DNA of 64,000 bases from Eretmocerus hayati (lineage: Eukaryota; Arthropoda; Insecta; Hymenoptera; Aphelinidae): positions 98,368,501 to 98,432,500 of the forward strand of contig CM056743.1 of NCBI GenBank assembly GCA_029851415.1, given 5' to 3'. Numbering within the stretch: the first letter of the stretch is position 1; every line of letters begins with the position of its first letter. This document shows positions 22,263 to 32,092 of the stretch, one piece after another. The notes beneath the pieces were generated by a model. That model was not told the origin of the DNA. It ran no database searches and was given only the letters and a program-made list of their open reading frames with translations. Position numbers and translations under genes: made by a program.

Positions 22263-22625
22263 ATGGAAGAGTGATGGGTGCAACCGGGATGGTATTTTTT
22301 TGATGTGCGCAATAACGATGCTGCGATGCAGATTGAGACTGGTGACGGGCTTGGATGGTTTCAACCTTTGGATATCATCTTAGTAGACAAAGGTTATAGT
22401 GATGTCAAAGAGTTGCTCCAGGAGTTCAATATTGATGTAATAATGCCGGCATAAATCACTAACGGAGAATGGCAACTTGACACCGCGGCTGTTAATTCAT
22501 CTCGTTTAATGTCAATGCAACGATGAATGGTAGAAGCCAGGAATGAACATTTAAAATCAAAATTCAAATTCTTCAAGCTTGCAATGCATAATCAAGTTCT
22601 CTCCAACCTTGGTGGCTAGTACAAG
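22263..22625 (+). pseudogene. DDE_Tnp_4-like (Harbinger/IS5-type) transposase fossil
   Basis: Reading plus-strand codons from about 22280 gives a stretch containing GWFQPLDIILVDKGYSDVKE, then DVIMPA, a stop, SSRLMSMQR, a stop, and VEARNEHLKSKFKFFKL. The VDKGY...IMPA...R..VE.....K pattern is the C-terminal half of DDE_Tnp_4 transposases (D of DKGY and E of VE as catalytic residues). Two in-frame stops and the missing N-terminus make it a dead fragment. No element ends were found. Confidence 0.6.
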
Positions 22626-23030
22626 ATCGAAGGAGCCATCGTCAACGAGTAGGTGGGTGGCCTATGACGATGTATATTTCATTTCGGATAGCGGGATGAT
22701 CACGACTTACTTTGGGGCAATTAGGCCAGTACCGCCACCTCAGAAAAATTCCAAAAATATTAGAATTATGTTGGAATGGCACGAATATATTAGTTTTGAA
22801 TTTGTTCGAAGAACCTCATAGGGCTCATAAAATCCCGCTTGGCCCTTTTCTAGCCTATTCTAGAAACACCATTGATTCGACTATACTCACCCTTGTTCGA
22901 CGTGCTTCAGCGCATTTTCTCCGTTAAGACTAGTAGTTCCAAGAGAAAAACTGTTCAAACCCAATAATTCAGCCTGACGATTTCTTGAAGCTATTTGCTG
23001 AGAGCAGATTTTAGATTTTTTCATTTTTCT
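22626..23030. other. Non-coding flank left of LTR element
   Basis: No motif recognised. It ends at the left LTR (TGTTACG at 23031). Confidence 0.35.
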
Positions 23031-24344
23031 TGTTACGCCCGGGGCGGAAAACCCTGGAAAAGTAAACTAGTCGTATGTTTTATGGGATGGACTTTCCCAA
23101 GCAGAGCTGCTACCACTCTGTCTTAATTTTCCGAGGACAGAGACCCGTTGCAGTGGGAACTTGGATGGCAGAGGCGTGAATCGATTGCGGGTTATTCCCG
23201 TACAGGAGTGAGAACGGACTGGTAAAATACGCGAGTAGATACGTTTGACTATGGGATCTGCTAAAGGTCTGGTTCACAGAAGCACAAATTCATAACACTG
23301 GGGCTTGAAATTTTAAGTACCGAGGCTTTATTAACTTGAATGGCGTGTTCGAATTATATGTAGCTGTGTTGAGGCGGCGAGGATCTGTCTCGAAGCCAAA
23401 AATGCGTGTGAATGGGAGGAGGAGAGAGAAACGGACTCAGCGAAACGAGAACTATTAGCGCCTGCTATGTTAGGTATATGAATCTTTACCTGGCGTGGTG
23501 GGCCTTTCGTTTAGCTTGTGAATAATCGGTGGCGCTTGAATATGCACGCTGTGGGCTAGACCGGTACAGGCGGAGAATGAGTATATCGCTGTTTCCCGTG
23601 TCGTTCAGTATATCGCTGTTTCCCGTGTCGTTCACTCTTCTTTACTATCTGGTTCCGCGATTCGGGCAGTTTATTCGAGATTGACATGAGCTGGCGACTT
23701 TATTGATACTGATGGTTGCACTTAATACTTTCGGCTGAACTTTACGAACCGAATTGCGGATTTGTTGGGAAATGGGTTTTTCCTGTTTGTAGGAGGTATA
23801 TTAAGAGATTTGGCCCCTGATCGACCGAGCCACTGAACGACTGACTTCTGACTGAACTTGAACTGTACTGAGCTGGCTCCCTTGAAGTTAGGGTGCATAT
23901 ATACTTTATGCGTCTTAGAAGCTACACACTTTGGGTGGCTGCAAAGACGCACTCTCAATTGTTTGGGAGGAGTTCTTTCTTCGTAGTTGCTTATAAAAAT
24001 GTTTTAAGACGGGTATCCGCAAAACTCTTATTCAAGTGTTTGATTCTTTCTCTCATACCGCCATTCGCGGTTACCTGCGGCGTCAACCTCCGCTCGTTGT
24101 CTATTCATTTTGACACCTTTTATGAGCGATGCAAAAGGTCGAGATTATCTGTCTGCTTAGTCGGGAGAAAGGAGCCGAAATGAGTAATACGTGCTTCGTT
24201 ACTTCACGAACAAAATTGCCGTCCTCAAACTTTACAGCGGACCCTCTTTTCAATATCCTCAAGTGATCACTACCTCGATCGTTTCTCATCATGCTACGAA
24301 TATTATTCTATAGAAGCAAAAAGCTTTTGCTTTGTAACCTCACA
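23031..24344 (-). repeat. 3' LTR of errantivirus-like element (left)
   Basis: 1314 bp, matching 39407-40692. It has an extra duplication of about 27 bp (gtatatcgctgtttcccgtg unit twice) near 23578-23636. A minus-strand AATAAA lies at 23327-23332. The 78- and 96-codon frames inside both LTRs are by-products. Confidence 0.9.
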
Positions 24345-24360
24345 CCCTCCCCTTCTTGGT
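24345..24360 (-). promoter_or_regulatory. Polypurine tract of errantivirus-like element
   Basis: On the minus strand this reads accaagaaggggaggg immediately followed by the LTR start TGTGAGG. It marks the left LTR as the 3' LTR. Confidence 0.8.
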
Positions 24361-25312
24361 TTTCGAGACGTCCTCGTCGCAATTGTGAGTGTGCATATGT
24401 GTGTGTCGTTTTTCTCAGATTACATGATTACACATATTATTCTTACGATCTAAATTACATGATGATGTTGCCGACATTATTTTCGTTTCAGAGAGAGTGT
24501 GTTAGTAGGAGTCCAGGTGAGCCTCCGTAATTCAATCGAACTTTTTGCAAAGGAAGTTTTCTTCTTTCGGAATGGTAGGTTCTGTATGAGGTTAGATGGT
24601 GTGGATGAGGACCGGTTATCTGCTGGTAGGTAAGAGAGGTAGTCTGCCGTCTTTCCTTAGGACTCATTGATCTCTGGAAGGACGTAATCTATTTTGGTCT
24701 TATTTTCATGCCAAAATACATTTGTTATGTCATGAGATTTCTTCGCCTCAAAAGGGACGTAATCTATTTTGGTCTTATTTTTATGCCAGAATACATTTGT
24801 TATGTCATGAGATTTCTTTGTGGTGGGCTATTCTCTGTATTTGGTGGGGAGAAAAATAAATTTTTTTTTGGGGCTGGTATGCTATGGTATTGTATGGGGG
24901 AAGAAAGGAATTGGTACAAAGGTCGAATGAATTCGATTGAGGGTGACTCGATTCTGGCTTACTGGTTTCAGATGAAATGATGTTAGTGCTACATGAAGTG
25001 ATTAGATACTGAGAGGGGTATACTTTCTGTTGAAAGGAGGAAAGAAGATTTTACGTGCTCTGAAGCAGGATGGCTACTAGCGTGTTAAGATACATGGTGG
25101 GGTGTTGTGGTGAGCCAAAAGAGTGAACGAGTCGACTTTGAATATTATTGGTGTAATGTCTCTGACTAGGTTTGTACTCGTACAAGTGCTCCTAAACGGT
25201 GGTTCCCGGTAGTGGCTTGTAGGCATTGGGTTAGTGTCTGATCTGATGCATTTTGAAATGATGCATGGAATATACTGGTTGTTAGGGGGGTTATTGAATG
25301 ATATATGTATAT
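24361..25312 (-). other. Non-coding 3' region of the LTR element
   Basis: Between the nested transposon and the polypurine tract. It contains a direct duplication: gacgtaatctattttggtct starts at 24681 and again at 24756 (75-bp spacing, about 62 bp each). No protein motif recognised. Confidence 0.4.
24681..24817. repeat. Direct duplication, about 62 bp, 75-bp period
   Basis: Two copies (24681-24742 and 24756-24817) differ by a few substitutions. They lie in the 3' non-coding part of the LTR element. Confidence 0.8.
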
Positions 25313-25613
25313 ACACGGTTGGCCTGAACTGACTTTAACCCAAAGGTGCGTGCCCCTCAGAATTGATTTTTCTCACTTCAAGTACATGGAAAATGGAAGT
25401 TTTTCCCGCAAGAATGGAAATCTTTGGTCGAGCCGTTTTTCAAAGAAGTCAAGTTAACTGGTTTTCATTGGAATTTCTGTACTAATCTATCCATACTCGA
25501 TAAAAATGCAATTGTCTCCCTCACAATTATCCCCTAATTACATTGGAACACGCTAAAATACATCAAGAAGATAGTTTTCAGAAACGATTTTATAGTAAAG
25601 GCGAATATCCATG
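25313..25613. repeat. Left terminal inverted repeat
   Basis: About 300 bp, from ACACGGTTGGCC to ...GCGAATATCCATG. Inverted match to 27755-28054. Confidence 0.85.
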
Positions 25614-25887
25614 TGTAGCGCTCATCGTATACGACACGTATCGAACGTTCACGTCGAATTTGTTAACACAAACACGGGAGTCTATTTGTTATTATCTATA
25701 CCTGTGGTAAGTATATCCACGAGCTTTGAGTGTACACTTGGGAGCTCCCCCCCCCCCCCCCCCGATACTCTCCGGGGGAATTTCTCCGCTCGGCGCTCGA
25801 ATTATTCTCGGAATGACAATTTTCTGAAAATCAATCGATAAGAATTTTGCGGGACGAAATTCCTCTACTCACGTTATTCAGTTAGCT

Positions 25888-27395
25888 GTGGAGCACTCAA
25901 ATGAAACCTACAATATGTCGAAAGACCACGCATTGACACACGATGAGAATCGTCTGAAAATTTGCGGTTTGCGTAAACAGAAAGTTATGTATCTTCTAAA
26001 ACTGAAACTGAAAAGTGATTTTGGAAGCTCATATCTGACATACAGAGATGACAACAGTATACCCGCAGATTCATGCAGTTCGTGTAAAAGGAACGTGAAT
26101 CGAGCCAAGCGAACTAATCAGATACAAAGGAAGCTCCCGGACTATTCCAAGTTCAAGCAAATTAAAACAGATCCAAAAATGGTTTGCCTTGCGACTGTGA
26201 ACTATGCAAAATTGCTCGGATTACCCTTCCAAATATTTCTGGAGATCTCAGAATCTTCAGATTATGCTGTTTATTGTGAGTATGTTGTAACGTTCATAGG
26301 ATTTATTAAAGAACGAAGACAAGTATCAGATGTCCACGCAAAAATAGGAATAGATGGTGGTCAAGGATCACTAAAAATTTGCCTTTCGATACAAGGTTTA
26401 GACAATCTATTCGAACCTTGCGCTAAAAAACGCCGTACATTCAACGATGAAGCTACTTCCAAAAAATTCAAAGATACTGGAGTGAATAAGTTATTTGTGA
26501 TAGCTATAGCACCTAAAACGCAAGAGACCTATGAGAATGTCGCACTGCTTTGGTCTATTATGAAATTGGATGCCTTGGAGAGCACTATAGCAACCGATTT
26601 GAAATTGGCAAATATCCTGGCAGGGATTGGTTCTCACAGTAGTCAATTCCCCTGTACACGGTGTGAAGCAAAAAAAATGAGTTATGTGTATGTGGCAAGT
26701 CTAGAACCATCGGTAATATTTTATCAAACTACCGCGAATGGGCCAAATCTGGGGCTCTCGACAAAAATGCCAAAGAGTATATGAGCTGTAAGAACCCGCC
26801 ATTGTTAAGTAAAAATAAGAAAACTCAGTTGATCGAGCTTGTTCCTACGCCAGAGTTACATTTAATGATTAGCGTAGTCAATTTTATTTTCATGCACATG
26901 ATGAAATATTTTGAAGCAGAATCTCTGGCTTGGGCAAATGCTTGCCATGTTCATCGTGAGATAACTCGAGGTTGTCCCGCTTTCAAAGGGAATTCTTGCA
27001 AAAAATTGCTAGAAAATGTTGATCTACTCCAGGCTCCAAATCATTCCCGCATCAAGAGATTTGCTCAGTCATTCAAGAATTTCAGGGAGAAAGTGAGTTC
27101 GTGTTCTGGGAATGAGCTGAAAACGAGTTACAAATCGTGTATAGGAACCTTTCGAAAGAGCTATTTAGAGTTGGAGATTCCAGTGACCCCGAAAGTTCAC
27201 GCAGTATTCTTCCACATTCAACAGTTTTGTGAGATGAAGAAGATGGGCCTCGGATTCTATAGTGAGCAATCCATGGAATCGGCACATTTCGACTTCAACT
27301 TAACATGGAAAAATTACAAGTGTGCGAAATCGAATCTTCAGTATAAAGAGAAACTTGTTAGATCTTTGTGTGTGTACAACAGTATGCACATTTGA
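25888..27395 (+). CDS. DDE transposase, two frames joined by -1 shift
   Basis: The first frame starts at ATG 25915, or the in-frame GTG 25888 if that is used, and runs to 26784. The second frame runs through 26781-27395. Coding signal crosses from the first to the second at an A8 run (26670-26677, GCA AAA AAA ATG): after a -1 slip the downstream codons read on without a stop. First part: zinc-type Cys pairs (CSSCKRN), IGIDGGQGSLK (likely first Asp), DLKLANILAGIGSHSS (likely second Asp) and CTRCEAKK. Second part: PTPELHLMISVVN, VTPKVHAVFFHI and GFYSEQSMESAH (likely catalytic Glu). I recognise the pattern as a transposase-like family widespread in invertebrates but cannot assign a superfamily. 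It would cut and paste the element. Either A8 is a sequence lesion or a slippery site (A AAA AAA) makes the fusion. Confidence 0.7.
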
Positions 27396-27754
27396 ATTGT
27401 GATTTATTGATAATAAAATTGTTCCACTTTGAAGAGGGTTCTTTGTTATGAAATTTCGAGCATTGATTATTGTTGATCCATACTTCCTAGAAAAAAGTGA
27501 TCCACGCAAACATGTATCAGAGGTCGATGGGACAGCTCATCCTTGATTATCCTCGAAATAATGGCGAAATCAAGATTCAAGATATTTTAATCTGATCGAT
27601 TTCTCGATTATAGCTCCGCCGACTATTCTGATTCTAGCGGGAAATAACTTACATTGATCACGTACTTGAAGATGAAAGGAGAAATTCGGAGGAACAAGGA
27701 CCTTTGAACTAGAGTCCGTGCGACATTATTGCTCGTCTCTCAGCATCGTGGGAC

Positions 27755-28054
27755 CATGGATATTCGCCTTTACTATAAAATCGTTTCTGAAAACTATCTT
27801 TTTGATGTATTTTAGCGTGTTCCAATGTAATTAGGAATAATTGTGCGGGAGACAATTGCATTTTTATCGAGTATGGATAGATTAGTACGGAAATTCCAAT
27901 GAAAACCAGTTAACTTGACTTTTTTGAAAAACGGCTCGACCAAAGATTTTCATTCTTGCGGGAGAAACTTCCATTTTCCATGTACTCGGAGTGAGAAAAA
28001 TCAATTCTGAGGGGCACGCACCTTTGGGTTAAAGTCAGTTCAGGCCAACCGTGT
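27755..28054. repeat. Right terminal inverted repeat
   Basis: Inverted copy of 25313-25613, ending ...GGCCAACCGTGT. Confidence 0.85.
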
Positions 28055-28293
28055 ATATATATACCCGTCACCTCAATCTTAATTCTAAACCTATCGGATA
28101 CATTTCTATCATTGTTTTTCTTGGTCTCCTCCCCCTCTTGGTTTTTGGGCGGCGTCCTCGTCGCTTAGTCGTGTCTCCGTGTGGACCTCCATCAGCTTTT
28201 TTTGAATGGTTTGGCGACCTCTCGTGCTATCCTTGGTGGAATCTGATCAGCTCCTCTGTATGTCTTGGTGGTTAGATGGGCCCGCTACGGCAC
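28055..28293 (-). other. Env 3' untranslated segment with second PPT-like tract
   Basis: Holds ctcctccccctcttgg at 28127-28142 followed by a gtcctcgtcgc string, closely resembling the authentic polypurine tract and its flank at 24345-24380. No LTR adjoins it. Confidence 0.5.
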
Positions 28294-30276
28294 CTAGCAT
28301 TCGGCAAAAGATGTTTCGATCCTGGTTCCAATGGGTCCGGCGGGGGTGTTGTTGGTTTGCTGGTAGGTTGAGTGTCTGCGTCGTGACACATTTTCTGGTA
28401 GTTCTAAAGTTTCGATTTCGCATTTCTTTTCACATAGAACCACTTTCGAGGGGTGTGAGGTACAGGTGTGTTGAGGGTCCGGTTGACCACGGATCGTTCT
28501 GTACAAGTAGCAGAAAGTGAGTATTAAGAGGATCAATAGTATTATTTGGAGTGCGTAGTTGCCACCCGTTAGCCAATCGGTTCGCGTTCTGAGCCGTTCG
28601 TGCTGATTCAATATGTTCATTTCGGAGGCCAAATCCGTCAAGGATCTCTCGTTGGGTTCCCAATCGTTTATTGTAGGCAACACCATTTCTGGCTTTCTGT
28701 TCCATGATATGTGGAGTTGGGGATGTATTCTGCTAATATCAAGTAATGTTTCGGGTTCGTAGATATATCTCACGTTGCTGTTTTTCTTGACTTCTGATTG
28801 CACGGTCATTTCTCGGGTTTTTAGTTTACATCCGTCGCTGATTTTAATGAGTCCGGTCCCGTTGATTTGGACTGCCTGGTCAAGGCGGTTCTCGCAGATG
28901 ACATTGCCGTGGGTGAGTTGGGACACTGAGAACAGCCAGGCTCCTCCTGACTTTAGCAGAGTCCAATGGTTGTAATTACCTTCTATGATATTGAGTTTGC
29001 ATGAACTCAGGTTTCGGCTGCTTCCTAGTAATAATGCCAACTCGCAGTCGATACTGGTGACTACTTCGCGTGAAGGTTTCGTTGCTTGGCACATGTAGCC
29101 ATGATGTAGGCTCTTGCAGGTCCGGAGGTTCTCTTCGTCGAATTTGAAAAAGTATTGTTCACCCTCGTCTATTAGGAGATACTCGTTCGTGGGCCTAATG
29201 AGGGCGGCTTTGCCTTTGTTGTCCCCTTCTTGCGGTGCCGGCGTTGGGTGCATTCTGTACATCTGGTAATGCGTGCGGCTGATTAAAGGTATGTGTAGAG
29301 ATTAGAATACTCTTTCGTCGTGATGTACGGTGTCCAGCTTGGAAATCTTTAACAGTTCTTCCGCTCTCATGTGTTCGAATGGTAGCGGGAACTCATAATC
29401 TTTGGCGTGGCTGCTAAGGTCTTGATTGGTTGTCAAGAGCATACCTGAGGTCAAGATGTTGGGGTGTAATTTCCCTTCCTTTAACCATTGCAGTATGTTT
29501 AAGAATCTGTCGCTTGTTTTGATCATATGGTTGAAAGTTCATTCCGTCTCTTTGACCAGAGCGAGTATTTCAAACAAGTAGGCGGTGTCAACGTAGTTGA
29601 GTTGCTCAAGTTCATTACGGATGTTATTCAGCATTTCATGCTGCAGTCTGGTTACGTTGTACAATTCTTTCAGTGCTTCTGCGATGATGTGTTGGCTCTG
29701 GTTGTGGATTCTAATGATGTCTTTCTGGTCCGAAAAGAGTCTGTTCAGGTTCCTGTCAATGTCTTCTGCGTCGTCAGCAGTCATTAGGCCAAACAAACTT
29801 TTGCTCACGGTGCCTATGATCCCTAGCGGTACCTCTTTTGTGATGCTCCTTGGTGTGCGAATCTTGTCTGGGGGAGGTTGTACTACAGTTGCCGCTGCTT
29901 GCCGTATTTTTGTGTGGATTCTTTTCAGTTTGTTCTCTTGGTGTTGGAAATTTACCGGGTCTATTATTGCGGCGCAACCCCTGGTTAAGTTATGGCATTG
30001 GTCATCGCACTCGCCGTCGGGTCTTCTCATTGGGTGTAGACATATATTACTGATGTGCTGAACCGTGATGTTCGGCGTCTGCATTTGTATGAATTCTTCG
30101 ATGTTTAGAGTGACCATGATTTGCCAAGTTGCTTTTTCAAGGAAGACCTGTCCTGTGTGCTCGAAGTATAGTCCCGAGCTGCGGTTGAACTGGATGAGCT
30201 CTTTGACGGGTTGACTCGTAGCTACTGTCCATGCCGCGTATAGCAACATGGCTCCGAAGCCTCGGGTTTTCTCCAT
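28294..30276 (-). pseudogene. env: Env glycoprotein (baculovirus-F/errantivirus type), frameshifted
   Basis: Three consecutive minus-strand frames: 30276-29539, 29526-29302 and 29262-28294. The start ATG is followed by a hydrophobic leader (MLLYAAWTVATS). The first frame has an RTPR protease-type site followed by the motif GTVSKSLFG and then a long helical region. This is the fusion-peptide plus heptad layout of F-like envelopes. The last frame has several Cys, an N-glycosylation site (NGT), a transmembrane helix (ALQIILLILLILTFCYLY) and a short tail. The family product sits in membranes and mediates fusion. Frame breaks around 29530 and 29280 disrupt it. Its position after pol is the usual one for errantiviruses. 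Confidence 0.8.
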
Positions 30277-30319
30277 TTTGTCGGGATATCTTGTCTAGAA
30301 ATTTTGAAGAAAAAGGTGT

Positions 30320-30830
30320 CCTTAGTAGTCGGTGTCGTTTTCGAGGACTGCCTTTAATTTATCAAGGTGTTTCCTAATTAATTTTCCGTCTGGTAATTTT
30401 AGAACGGCGTTTTTTCGGCCTATGATTTCTACGATCTCGAGGGGCTGGTTATCAAAGTTGTCGAATTTGTGGGTGCAGGGTTCTTTTAAAATCCAAGCGA
30501 ATTGTCCCGCGCGGACTCCGCTCGGTTTAACTTTTTTGTCGTATCTTTCTTTACTTTTGAGTTTCTCTCTGATTTGTCTCCAGCTGCGAACCCCATCTCC
30601 GACAGCCTTTGTATTAGATCTTGTAAATATTGGTTATATGTCCGAAGTTTTTCTTCGTTTGGTATTCTGAGAGGTAGTCTGGCAATCCTTCCGTATACTA
30701 GTTTGAATGGGGTGGAATTCGTAACGGAATGGAGGCTTGTATTGAAAGTAAAGGCGGCGAATGGCGCTAGTTGATCCCAGTCGTCATATCTGTCTGAGTA
30801 AGTTCGAATAAAGTCTCCTAAAGGGGCGTG
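30320..30830 (-). pseudogene. pol: Integrase C-terminal remnant
   Basis: On the minus strand the codons read SHAPLGDFIRTYSDRYDDWD, then FAAFTFNTSLHS and FKLVYGR, which is the stretch just after the catalytic Glu region of Ty3/gypsy integrases. After one frameshift come FAWILKEPCTHKFD and VLKLPDGKLIRKHLDKLK, the chromodomain-like/GPY tail. The HHCC finger and the D-D part of the core are absent. It ends with a stop about 40 bp before env. Confidence 0.75.
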
Positions 30831-31760
30831 GCTTCGAATAATGCGCCGTTCGTCGGTTCATGTCGTCGATTCATTGGATAGTCCAGTGGAAAGAGCGGGA
30901 CCATCATAGTGGCGTCTAGTTTTTGTGGGCGCGAGGAATCCGGTTGTATTGACGTATTCGTTGCGTCTTCGGGTATGTTTGATAAATTGTGGCGCCTGCC
31001 TTGGTCTGTTTCGTGTTTGGGCATCGGGGTGCTTTTGGCGACAGACGGTCCTTCGCTGATGCTAGGTGTTATGGATATGGCTCTAGGTGGACCGATCTCG
31101 ATTATTTCGTCTATTTCTCTTCCCAGTGAATTCTCTCTTGCTTTGAGTTCCAATTGTGCTTTTCGAACTAGGTTTGCGACACGATCTGCCATGACTTCGT
31201 CGGAGAGCGTTTTATTCGTCGTATGGGTCTAACTGTTCTAGTAATTCTCGGGTGTTGTTCCCAGGCCCGTGGCCGTCTGAATGAAAGGTATCAGTTAATG
31301 TTTCTTCATCTACTAGGACTTCACTGTCTGACGCAATTTGGTTTGGTGTGGGCGATGAGTCTGTCTCCTCAGATGTGTCGGAACTGCCATGCTGGTCGGT
31401 TGAACGGTTTTTCGATCTCCTTTTGTGTATTTCACGTAGTTTTTGTCTCATTTTTCCAACTTCCCTTCTTGAGATGCTTGTCCTCTCGCATATTTTTTCG
31501 TATTCGGCTTTAATCGCCTCTAATCCCTGTTCAGACTCGGTTTCGTCTTGGGAATCGCTTGGGGGTACCGGTTCTATGGGTAGTTCGATTTGTCCCATCG
31601 GTAATTGGCGAACTTCGAATTCGGGGACCTCTGAAGTGTTCTCTGTCTCTTGATCTTGTAGTCCTTTCCATCGGTTATCCGAGATCGGGGCTCCAGATTC
31701 TTCGCGGTCGATGGTGGTGGATGAGAGCAGGGAGTTGTTTGATCCCATGAGTGCTTTCAA
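30818..31760 (-). CDS. Low-complexity linker frames between RNase H and integrase
   Basis: Two frames (31760-31212, 182 codons; 31192-30818, 124 codons), with a further open stretch upstream to about 32070. Composition is Ser/Glu/Pro/Lys-rich and disordered, with a helical basic patch (SRREVGKMRQKLREIHKRR). No catalytic motif. They occupy the place where the integrase finger and core should be. They may be a long natural pol linker left behind after a deletion, or foreign sequence. Function unknown. Confidence 0.4.
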
Positions 31761-32092
31761 TGAGTCGTTTATCTTGGTGTTGGGGTCGTGTTGTTCAGTA
31801 GACGTTGATCGAAATGAAAGGGGGTTGTTTTCGGGAGAGGGGTTGGGTTGGTTGGGTGTGGATTCTTTTTCGTCGGTTACCTTTTTGGCTCGAGTTCTCG
31901 TAGCGATAGCGCTTTCGTCGAGGGCGGGAGGTTTGGATCTTGTTTTGGACCCTAAAGGTCTTCCTTTCTATTTAATTTCGGATTGAGGTTCCGTGCCCAT
32001 AGTATTGGCTCTCTGCCTTGGTGGCGGTGGCGTTGCTCGGTCCTGGGCTAGCTTCTCTTTGGTGGCCTTTTCCCTCATGCTGGCTGATCGGG

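Larger units (their letters stand above)
25313..28054 (+). mobile_element. DDE DNA transposon with 300-bp inverted repeats
   Basis: 2.74 kb, nested in the 3' region of the LTR element. The terminal inverted repeats begin ACACGGTTGGCCTGAACTGA and run 25313-25613 and 27755-28054 with few mismatches. Both ends sit in TA-rich sequence (gtatat / atatat), so the exact edge and target duplication (TA or TATA) cannot be decided by eye. It carries one transposase reading unit split by a -1 shift. It is younger than the host LTR element, since it interrupts it. Confidence 0.85.

Noticed and set aside
23722..24183. 78- and 96-codon frames, repeated at 40071-40532
   Set aside because: They lie inside the two LTR copies and carry no domain. 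Similarity between them only reflects the LTR pair.
29597..30061. 154-codon plus-strand frame and other plus frames through 28-38 kb
   Set aside because: Antisense shadows of the minus-strand env, pol and gag.
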